Shown piece by piece: positions 28,601 through 39,241 of a DNA stretch of 64,000 bases; the first letter of the stretch is position 1, and each line of letters opens with the position of its first letter. The stretch is from Myxococcales bacterium (lineage in GTDB: Bacteria > Myxococcota_A > Bradymonadia > UBA7976 > UBA1532). The DNA is taken from the NCBI GenBank assembly GCA_020633435.1, contig JACKDP010000001.1:372001-436000 (forward strand). Reading direction: 5' to 3'. The notes below the pieces were generated by a model. The model searched no databases and was not told the origin of the DNA. It saw only the letters and a list, made by a program, of their open reading frames with translations. The translations under genes were made by a program, and so were the position numbers.

Positions 28601-28906
28601 GACGCGGCCGTCGACGCCGCCGCCCCGCCCCCGGTCTGCGAGCCCATGGACACCGAGCTGGCCTGCGAGGACGACTCCGTGGGGCTGGCGGGCGTGGTGG
28701 TGCTGGACTGGGAAGGCGGCGACATCTACGCGGTCCTCGACGGCTTCGGCAGCGCGAGCGGCCCCTTCCGGTTCACGGTCGAGGCCGTGTACCTGCGCGG
28801 CGGCCAGTGCGGCCCCGAGCTCGTCGGCTACGCCCGCTGCCCCGCGGGCTTCGAGTGCCGGCCCGGGGGCGTCGTCCCCTTCCCCACCTGCCAGGCGGCC
28901 CCGTGA
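25679..28906 (+). CDS. Large lipoprotein with 13 DGxDNDGDG repeats and three PPC-like domains
   Basis: A 1075-residue exported protein. The signal peptide ends in AVGC, so Cys28 is a probable lipid anchor. An Asp/Ala/Pro-rich linker (40-90) follows. Thirteen Cys-flanked repeats of the form CxDGxDNDGDGxxDYPxDPGC occur in three blocks, each Asp loop a likely Ca2+ site. Between and after the blocks are three beta domains similar to pre-peptidase C-terminal (PPC) domains, each with a GxGFDT or SDFDT motif, a VACND-type Cys and a final DGF or DGA strand. A tandem MDAGVVDAGVVDAAVVDAG tract interrupts the third. ATG 25679 has a GAGGGAGGG site. Likely a calcium-dependent surface protein; the target is unknown. 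Confidence 0.85.
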   Translation: MTRRNTRSRGWALSAGLAILALGPAVGCDDGDGGGITVIPGRDGAIDATVDAAVDARPADMALPPRDAAPPAPDAAPADAALPDQGPDAGPVIECANGQDDDGDGRTDYPEDPGCEGPADLTEADPATPACRNGLDDDGDGLTDHPDDPGCASPDDPSEASACGEHVVQDISAVRRVEGTTVGRPAVLSACRNNLAPEAIFLFTLRESVERLHFDTAGTGFDTLLQVRRVCEDDASEVACNDDARPGERTSAIDLDRPARGDYYVVLDGFREEQGPFVLNIRASVRDGAPCPAGEGPVQCRAGALCVDGVCAAAACANGRDDDGDGRSDYPEDPGCTAVDDDDETSPDPLPQCADGVDNDRNGQTDFPADANCDDAADDEEARPPQCRDGIDNDGDGLVDLADPGCQGNPDYFSEFNIEACRDGADNDEDGLVDHPNDPGCESPIDPDEADPDPLPACSDGVDNDGDGDTDYPNDAASCLWAADPTEDDPCPRREPTEITGLADARGNTTGGLNDFAPECRRNSGAEDVLLWRVAEGRALSGLTLSTRGSDFDTVLSVRDRCGADEDVACNDNGGPLGTSFIRLGPQAAGTDLWIFVDGAFAQAQGIWRLSVTAELAEGSDCSGRGAWICGPGLACRDGAGGQRCAPAACANGRDDDGDGVTDFPEEPGCDSPSDDDEADPALPQACSNGVDDDGDGAIDFPADDRCTFAADPFEGPDCRDGIDNDGDGTLDYDRDGDGFRDRNGDTGCACDDDPTEEVDPQCADGCDNDRDGLIDLEDPGCNGDPTQNNEFNVAQCRDGIDNNQDGNIDYPRDPGCTSRNDPLEETRDPLPACADGVDNDGDGRVDFREDGQGDDGCLSAADPDELGACDGDVEMFPDDGILEGNTAQSLDNHDGTCRPGEAPDVMRVARVPYRARVTISSEGSGFDTVVYARSACAPQTECPVAPPPGGDPMDAGVVDAGVVDAAVVDAGPADAAVDAAAPPPVCEPMDTELACEDDSVGLAGVVVLDWEGGDIYAVLDGFGSASGPFRFTVEAVYLRGGQCGPELVGYARCPAGFECRPGGVVPFPTCQAAP
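25955..28290 (+). repeat. Thirteen Asp-rich, calcium-site-like coding repeats
   Basis: Units 1-2 lie before the first PPC-like domain, 3-7 between the first and second, 8-13 between the second and third. Each starts with Cys and has DxDGDG or DNDGDG, then an aromatic-Pro step and PGC. Unit 10 is expanded with a second DRDGDGFRD loop. The bases drift between copies, so the array is old rather than a recent expansion. Confidence 0.85.
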
Positions 28907-29520
28907 CCAGCCCGAACCGCTACATCGCCGTCGCCGGCAACATCGGCGCAGGCAAGTCGACGCTCGTCGAGTTCCTGCGCTACCGCTTCAACCTCACCCC
29001 GTTCTTCGAACCGAACGCCGAAAACCCCTTCCTGACGCCGTTTTACAGCGACATGAAGCGGTGGGCGTTCCACAGCCAGATCTACTTCCTGACGCATAAG
29101 TTCCGGCTGCACCAGCAGCTCACGGACGCCCCCGGCACGGTGGTGCAGGATCGTACTCTCTACGAGGACGCAGAAATCTTCGCGGAGAACCTCTACCGGT
29201 CCGGGATGATGACCCCCGACGAGTACAGCGCCTACCGGACGCTCTACGAGGGCATCACCCGCACGCTCCGGCCCCCCGACCTGATGATCTACCTGCGCGC
29301 CGAGGTGCGCACCGTCCGACGCCGCATCAAGCTGCGGGGCCGGCCCGAGGAGCAGGAGCTCCCGCTGGCCTATATCAAGCGTTTGCACGCCCTGTACGAG
29401 GAGTGGTTCACCCGCTACGACCACTCCCCGACCCTCGTGGTCGAGGTCGACCGCCTGGACTACATCCAGGATCTGATCGACCGCATCGAGATCATCCGCA
29501 CCATCGAGCGCTACCTCTGA
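28903..29520 (+). CDS. Deoxynucleoside kinase (dAK/dGK family)
   Basis: A 205-residue P-loop kinase of the deoxyadenosine/deoxyguanosine kinase family, which phosphorylates salvaged deoxynucleosides. Walker A is GNIGAGKST, the DRT-type motif is QDRTLYEDAEIF, and the LID arginines are RRRIKLRGR. The only start that leaves the P-loop intact is a GTG at 28903 that overlaps the stop of the preceding lipoprotein (GTGA), so the two are coupled. Base use is similar to neighbours except for a lower-GC stretch near 29000-29180. Confidence 0.92.
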   Translation: MTSPNRYIAVAGNIGAGKSTLVEFLRYRFNLTPFFEPNAENPFLTPFYSDMKRWAFHSQIYFLTHKFRLHQQLTDAPGTVVQDRTLYEDAEIFAENLYRSGMMTPDEYSAYRTLYEGITRTLRPPDLMIYLRAEVRTVRRRIKLRGRPEEQELPLAYIKRLHALYEEWFTRYDHSPTLVVEVDRLDYIQDLIDRIEIIRTIERYL

Positions 29521-29583
29521 CGTCCCCCGGCGAGTGAGGCCTGGCCGCCCGGCGGCCGACGCCCGGGGTCCGCGCATCGTGGA

Positions 29584-29652
29584 ACAATCATTGGACGTCG
29601 ACATTTAATGTTGGTACAACCATTGACGACACCCCGCCCGCTGGCCTAATCT
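29584..29652 (+). promoter_or_regulatory. AT-rich control region with a candidate promoter for the ECF sigma gene
   Basis: A locally AT-rich island stands out from the surrounding GC-rich DNA. It holds two similar direct copies, ACAATCATTGGACG (from 29584) and ACAACCATTGACG (from 29616), 32 bases apart, and an imperfect dyad AATGTTG-GTA-CAAcCATT (29607-29624). TTGACG (29623-29628) and CCTAAT (29645-29650), 16 bases apart, form a housekeeping-type -35/-10 pair. The rest of the 29521-29689 gap shows nothing else. Confidence 0.35.
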
Positions 29653-29689
29653 CACCCTCGCGTAAGGGTTCGATTGCAAGGAGCCGCCG

Positions 29690-30274
29690 ATGATCACCCG
29701 CAAGATCGCCCGCCTGGAGCTGGAGGAGGAGCAGGACCTCGTGGCCCGGGCCCAGGGCGGCGACCACGCCGCGCTGGCCCACCTGCTCGACGCCCACTAC
29801 CAGCAGATGTACCACCTGGCCCTCAAGGTCACGCGGGACCCGGTCAAGGCGGAGGACGTCACCCAGGAGGCCAGCCTCCAGGTGCTCCGGCGCATCGATC
29901 AGTTCCGGGCCGAGTCGCGGTTCTCGTCGTGGCTGTCGCGCATCGTGGTGAACACCGCCCTGCTCCGGCACCGCCGCGAGAAGCGGCTGGTGCCCACGCC
30001 GGAGATCTTCCCGCCGATGGTGCAGAGCACGGAGCCCGAGCCCGAGCAGGCCGCGCAGGACCGCCAGCTCCTGCAGATCGCCGACCGGATGCTGGGCGAG
30101 CTGCGCGACGGCGACCGGGAGCTGTTCATCCGCCGCTTCGTGGACGGCCTGTCCCTCAACCGCATCTCGGCCGAGACGGGGCTCTCCCTGCCGGCCCTGA
30201 AGAGCCGGTTCCACCGGGCGCGCCTGCGCTTGAAGGAGGCCTCCGAGGAGGCGGGCTGGGGCTTCGCGATCTGA
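29690..30274 (+). CDS. ECF-type RNA polymerase sigma factor
   Basis: A 194-residue sigma-70 family protein with region 2 (about 20-95: ALAHLLDAHYQQMYHLAL, DPVKAEDVTQEA, FRAESRFSSWL) and region 4 (about 130-185: GLSLNRISAETGLSLPALK). Region 3 is absent, as in ECF factors. An AAGGAG site precedes ATG 29690. No anti-sigma gene is adjacent; the next gene is a convergent antiporter, so its control must lie elsewhere or in its own promoter. Confidence 0.92.
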   Translation: MITRKIARLELEEEQDLVARAQGGDHAALAHLLDAHYQQMYHLALKVTRDPVKAEDVTQEASLQVLRRIDQFRAESRFSSWLSRIVVNTALLRHRREKRLVPTPEIFPPMVQSTEPEPEQAAQDRQLLQIADRMLGELRDGDRELFIRRFVDGLSLNRISAETGLSLPALKSRFHRARLRLKEASEEAGWGFAI

Positions 30275-30283
30275 GCGCCCGGC

Positions 30284-31237
30284 TCAGGGCCCCTGGAGCG
30301 TGGTGACGGCGATCCAGGACATGTAGCCGATGTAGAGGCCGAGCAGAGAGCCCCCCTCCACCCGCGTGACGCGGCGGCCCGTCAGGAAGATGCCCAGCAT
30401 CAGCAGCGTCAGCCCCACCATCACCGCCAGATCCCACTGGATGGCCGCGAAGTCGACGCCGAGCGGGTGGATGCAGGCGGCCGAGCCCATCACGAACGAC
30501 AGGTTGAAGAGGCAGCTGCCGACCACGTTGCCCACGGCCAGCTCCGGGTAGCCCTTGAGGGCGCCGGCCGTGCTGGCCGCGAGCTCGGGCAGGCTGGTGC
30601 CCACCGCCACCACCGTCAGCCCGATGACGCGCTCGCTGATGCCGAAGGCCGCGGCGATCTCGCTGCCCCCCTTCACCATGAAGTGCGCGCCCACGAAGAG
30701 GCCCACCATCCCGACCAGCAGCTTGACCACGTTGCGCAGGGCGGGCGGCGGCGGCAGCGCGTCGGCCGCCGCGGAGTTGTCGTCCTCGTGCCCCGGGGTG
30801 CGCACGCACCACCAGGTGAAGAGCACCGCCAGCACCATCAGGAAGGCGCCCTCGACGCGGCCCACCTGGCCGTCCACGAAGGCGTAGGTGCCGCCGAGGG
30901 TGGCGACCACCAGGAAGGGCATGTCGCGCCGGAAGAGGGGCCCGCCGCCGATGGCGAAGGGCTTGATGAGGGCCGCCGCCCCCAGCACCAGCCCGATGTT
31001 CGCGATGTTGCTGCCCACCACGTTGCCGACGGCCAGATCCGCCTCGCCCCGCAGCGCCGCCAGGGCCGACACGACCAGCTCGGGGAAGCTGGTGCCGTAG
31101 GCCACCACGGTGAGGCCCACCACCAGCATCGAGATGCCCGCCCGCCGAGCCAGGCCGACGGCCCCATCGACCAGCCAGTCGGAGGCGAGGACCAGCAGCA
31201 CGAGGCCACCGATCAAGGAGATGACGGACAGGAGCAT
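30284..31237 (-). CDS. Calcium/sodium (CaCA) antiporter, YrbG-like
   Basis: A 317-residue inner-membrane cation exchanger with about ten helices in two inverted halves. The first alpha repeat has GTSFPEL and GNVVGSNIANI, the second GTSLPEL and GNVVGSCLFNL; the Cys in the second repeat replaces the usual Asn. A charged cytoplasmic loop (GHEDDNSAA) separates the halves. It ends 9 bases from the convergent ECF gene. Substrate (Ca2+ or another divalent ion against Na+ or H+) is inferred from the family. Confidence 0.92.
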   Translation of the reverse strand: MLLSVISLIGGLVLLVLASDWLVDGAVGLARRAGISMLVVGLTVVAYGTSFPELVVSALAALRGEADLAVGNVVGSNIANIGLVLGAAALIKPFAIGGGPLFRRDMPFLVVATLGGTYAFVDGQVGRVEGAFLMVLAVLFTWWCVRTPGHEDDNSAAADALPPPPALRNVVKLLVGMVGLFVGAHFMVKGGSEIAAAFGISERVIGLTVVAVGTSLPELAASTAGALKGYPELAVGNVVGSCLFNLSFVMGSAACIHPLGVDFAAIQWDLAVMVGLTLLMLGIFLTGRRVTRVEGGSLLGLYIGYMSWIAVTTLQGP

Positions 31238-31374
31238 GGAGACCTCAGGGCTCAGGAGTTGCCGGCGCGGGGCCGAGATCTACCCGGCGCGGGGCCGGGA
31301 CGCAAGCAGACGCCGGGGAGGCCGCGCCGGTCGCGGGGCCGCAGGGGGCGGACGGGCGGGCGCCCGCCGGCCCG

Positions 31375-32055
31375 TCAGTTGGGGACGCAGACGCGGATCT
31401 CGGCGCCCTCGATCGCCTCCTGGACGCCGGCCACCGCCCGGGCGCGCTGGCCGATGGGGCAGCCGCTCTCCGGCTCGTACGGGCGGCAGAGGACCGCCTG
31501 CCCCTCGGCCACGCAGGCGAGGCCGGCGGCGCAGGCCGCGTCGGGGCCGCAGGCGTCCCCGGCTTCGACCACGCCCGGCGCGACGCAGGTGGCCATGCCG
31601 GCGATGAGGGACGGCTGGCAGGCCAGCTCGGCCGGGCAGTCCTCGGCCACCCGCGGCCGGCAGGGCAGGACGCAGACGCCGATGTCGGGCCGATCGACCA
31701 CGGCGGCGACGCAGCGGGCCGCCTGGCTGGCGGGGGTGTCGGTGGGCGGGGCGAGCCCGTCGAGGCAGGGCAGGAAGTCGGTGTCGACCACGGGCAGGCA
31801 GAACCGCAGACAGCGGGCCACGCCGGCCACGCGGACGCAGCCGAGGCCATCGCTGCAGTCGGCGGCGTCGGCGCAGACGTCGCCCTCGGCGCCGGGCCCG
31901 GGCGCGACGCAGAGCGGCACGCCGTCGTCTTCCACGGTGCAGGTGCGGCCGTTGGGGCAGCCGGTCTGGCGGACGGGCTCGCAGACGCGGCCGCGGCTGG
32001 CTTCTCCGCAGCTCAGGACCCCGAGGGCCAGCAGGGCGAGGGCGAGGTGGCGCAT
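31375..32055 (-). CDS. Cys-rich lipoprotein, function unknown
   Basis: A 226-residue exported protein with a signal peptide ending LSC (Cys16, likely lipidated). The rest has many Cys residues in EGF- or Dickkopf-like spacing (CPNGRTC, CADAADCSDGLGC, ACGPDAACAAGLAC), common in deltaproteobacterial surface proteins. The frame extends 12 codons upstream, but the ATG at 32055 gives a proper signal peptide. The 137-base gap to the antiporter gene holds nothing recognisable. Divergent from queG. Confidence 0.78.
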   Translation of the reverse strand: MRHLALALLALGVLSCGEASRGRVCEPVRQTGCPNGRTCTVEDDGVPLCVAPGPGAEGDVCADAADCSDGLGCVRVAGVARCLRFCLPVVDTDFLPCLDGLAPPTDTPASQAARCVAAVVDRPDIGVCVLPCRPRVAEDCPAELACQPSLIAGMATCVAPGVVEAGDACGPDAACAAGLACVAEGQAVLCRPYEPESGCPIGQRARAVAGVQEAIEGAEIRVCVPN

Positions 32056-32156
32056 CGCGGGCAGAGTACGGCGCCGCGGCGGCCGTTGCACCCCCCTTGA
32101 CCGGCCTCCCCCGCCGGCGCTGGACTTCCCCCGGCCCAGGCGCTAGACACGGCCCG

Positions 32157-33284
32157 ATGGTCGCCCTCGACGAGCTCGCCGACGCCGCCGCCCGCTCGGG
32201 CTTCGCCCTGGTGGGCGTGGCCCCCGTGGAGGCCGCCGGCCATGGCTGGTATGCCCCGCACGCGGCGCGCCTGGAGGCCTGGCTCGCCGCCGGCCACCAC
32301 GCCGACATGGACTGGATCGCCGAGCGCCTGCCCGACCGGCTGGTGCCCGGCCGCCTGCTGCCGGGCGTGCAGAGCGCCATCGTCCTGTGGCTCGATCACC
32401 GCACGCCGACGCCGCCCCGCCCGGACGGGCCGGTGGGCCGGGTGGCGGCGTACGCCTGGGGCCGCGACTACCACAACATCGCGCGCAAGGAGCTGCGGCG
32501 GCTGCGGCGCTGGCTGCTCGAGCGGCACCCGGGCATCGGCACCTACCTGAGCGTCGACACGGGCGCCGTCCTGGAGCGGGCCTTCGGGGAGCGGGCCAGC
32601 GTGGGCTGGATCGGCAAGTCCACCATGCTCATCCACCCGCGGCGGGGCACGTTCGGCTCGCTGGCCGTCCTCTTCGTCGACCAGGCCCTCCCCCCGGCGC
32701 CGGCCGCCCACCCGCACCGCTGCGGCACCTGCGTGGCCTGCGTCGACGCCTGCCCCACGGGCGCGCTGGGCCCCTGGGGCCTCGACGCGCGCCGCTGCAT
32801 CTCCTACTGGACCATCGAGCACCGCGGCCTCATCCCCGCCGCGGTGCGGCCCTGGCTGGGCGAGTGGGTCTTTGGCTGCGACATCTGCCAGGACGTCTGC
32901 CCGTGGAACCGCGACGCCCCCCGGGCCGATCCCGCGCGCTGGCGGCCGGAGGCCGACCGGGCCTGGCCCGACCTGGCGGCCTGGATCCTCACCCCGGACG
33001 CGGCCCTGGAGGCCCGGCTCGAGGGCAGCCCCCTGCGCCGCGCCACCGCCCAGGGCCTGCGCCGCAACGCCTTGATCGTGGTCGGGAATCTGCGCCTCCA
33101 CGCCGCCCGGACGGCGGTCGTCGCCGCCCTCTCCGACCCGAACCCCGTCCTCCGCGCCACGGCCGTCTGGGCCGGCCGGGCCCTGGGCATCCCCGGCGTC
33201 GAGGCGCGGGCGGCCCGGGATCCCGACGCGATGGTGCGCGCCGAGGTGGCGACCCCGTTGCCCCCGGAGCCCGCCTTGGGGTAG
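32157..33284 (+). CDS. queG: Epoxyqueuosine reductase QueG
   Basis: A 375-residue cobalamin and 4Fe-4S enzyme for the last step of queuosine synthesis in tRNA. Two clusters are marked by CGTCVACVDACPTGAL and CDICQDVCPWN. The catalytic domain shows GRDYHNIARKEL and SVDTGAVLERAFGERASVGWIGK, both strongly conserved, and a HEAT-like C-terminus (about 285-370) follows for tRNA binding. ATG 32157 fits the family start; the 20-codon extension upstream is unlikely. Confidence 0.93.
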   Translation: MVALDELADAAARSGFALVGVAPVEAAGHGWYAPHAARLEAWLAAGHHADMDWIAERLPDRLVPGRLLPGVQSAIVLWLDHRTPTPPRPDGPVGRVAAYAWGRDYHNIARKELRRLRRWLLERHPGIGTYLSVDTGAVLERAFGERASVGWIGKSTMLIHPRRGTFGSLAVLFVDQALPPAPAAHPHRCGTCVACVDACPTGALGPWGLDARRCISYWTIEHRGLIPAAVRPWLGEWVFGCDICQDVCPWNRDAPRADPARWRPEADRAWPDLAAWILTPDAALEARLEGSPLRRATAQGLRRNALIVVGNLRLHAARTAVVAALSDPNPVLRATAVWAGRALGIPGVEARAARDPDAMVRAEVATPLPPEPALG

Positions 33285-33313
33285 TCCCCCACAGAGCCGA
33301 GACGGAGCACGCC

Positions 33314-34162
33314 ATGAGCACCCCCTTGAACACCGCCCCGGTGGGCCAGCCCCTGACGCCCGCCACCTGGACCTACGGCCCCAAGGACTGCGCCCTCTAC
33401 GCCCTCGGCGTCGGGGAGACGGACCTGCGCTACACCTGGGAGGGCCACAAGCGCTTCGCCGTGCTGCCCGGCTTCGCCGTCGTGCCGACCATGGCGGTGG
33501 TGATGCAGGCGCTGCACGCCGTCGGCGCGGACTACCGGACGCTGGTGCACGGCGAGCAGATCCTGCACCTGCACCAGCCCATCCCCCGCAAGGGCGAGCT
33601 GGTGACGACGGCGGTCATCCGCGAGATCCAGGACAAGGGCAAGGGCGCCGTCGTCCTCATCGACACCCGCACCACCAGCGGCGACGCCCTGCTCTTCGAG
33701 ACGACCTGGTCCATCTTCTGCCGGGGCCAGGGCGGCTTCGGCGGCCCCCGCGGCGAGGCCCCCACCCTGCCCGAGCCCATCGACGGCGCGGCGCCGGCCT
33801 TCGAGGAGAGCTACGCCATCCCCGAGCACCAGGCGCTGCTGTATCGACTCAGCGGCGATCTGAACCCGCTGCACGTCGATCCGGCGCTGGCGCGGGCCGT
33901 CGGCTTCGAGCGGCCCATCCTCCACGGGCTGTGCACCTTCGGCTACGCCCTGCGGGCCGCCATCGCGCACCTGGCGGGCGGGGAGCCCGATCGCATCGCC
34001 CGGTTCCAGGCGCGCTTCGCCGGGGTGGTGTTCCCCGGTGAGACCGTGTCGGTGTCATGCGTACCTGCGGAGAATGCCTTCCGGTTCGAGGCTCGAGTCG
34101 GGGATCGCCTCACGCTCTCTCACGGGCTCGTCGAGCTGCGCCCCGCGGTCCCGAAGGACTGA
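33314..34162 (+). CDS. MaoC-type (R)-specific enoyl-CoA hydratase (double hot-dog)
   Basis: A 282-residue protein made of two hot-dog folds, as in the hydratase-2 part of eukaryotic MFE-2. The C-terminal half has the hydratase-2 motif SGDLNPLHVDPALARAVGF with the catalytic Asp and His, followed by ILHGLCTFGYA. It would hydrate trans-2-enoyl-CoA to (R)-3-hydroxyacyl-CoA. It begins 29 bases after queG on the same strand, probably one transcript. Confidence 0.88.
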   Translation: MSTPLNTAPVGQPLTPATWTYGPKDCALYALGVGETDLRYTWEGHKRFAVLPGFAVVPTMAVVMQALHAVGADYRTLVHGEQILHLHQPIPRKGELVTTAVIREIQDKGKGAVVLIDTRTTSGDALLFETTWSIFCRGQGGFGGPRGEAPTLPEPIDGAAPAFEESYAIPEHQALLYRLSGDLNPLHVDPALARAVGFERPILHGLCTFGYALRAAIAHLAGGEPDRIARFQARFAGVVFPGETVSVSCVPAENAFRFEARVGDRLTLSHGLVELRPAVPKD

Positions 34163-34190
34163 ATTCTCACAGTCCTGCCACCACCTTTCG

Positions 34191-34220
34191 TCGACACGAC
34201 CGGAGCGGTCACGCTATCTT
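34191..34220 (+). promoter_or_regulatory. Candidate promoter with an internal palindrome
   Basis: TCGACA (34191-34196) and TATCTT (34215-34220), 18 bases apart, are a fair housekeeping -35/-10 pair for the giant surface protein. The spacer contains a perfect dyad GACCG-GAG-CGGTC (34198-34210), well placed for a repressor. The rest of the 34163-34264 gap shows nothing further. Confidence 0.35.
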
Positions 34221-34264
34221 CGGGTGGCCGTAACCGCTCATTCCTCTCGGTACCGGAGTCCTCT

Positions 34265-39103
<4,839 letters not shown>

Positions 39104-39110
39104 GCGGCCC

Positions 39111-39126
39111 GCCCCCGACCGGGGGC
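39111..39126 (+). terminator. GC-rich hairpin after the giant gene
   Basis: GCCCCC-GACC-GGGGGC begins 8 bases after the stop codon. The six-pair stem is perfect but no T-run follows, so it may only slow polymerase or protect the RNA. Confidence 0.35.
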
Positions 39127-39216
39127 AACCCCTCGATTCCCTTCAGAAAAGCCTGCACGTCGAGGACCCCGCCCGGACGCCGCGGGCGGCCGCCCCCAGG
39201 CGCCGGTCGCTGCGCT

Positions 39217-39236
39217 GGCCGGCCAATCAGCCGGCC
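39217..39236 (-). terminator. GC-rich hairpin after the lytic transglycosylase gene
   Basis: GGCCGGC-CAATCA-GCCGGCC lies 5 bases beyond the stop of the minus-strand gene and has a seven-pair stem. There is no T-run. Together with the hairpin at 39111 it occupies the 138-base convergent gap, which otherwise shows nothing. Confidence 0.35.
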
Positions 39237-39241
39237 CGCCC

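Noticed and set aside
29581..29599. GGAAC...GTC as an ECF autoregulatory promoter
   Set aside because: Spacing is 11 bases rather than the 16-17 needed.
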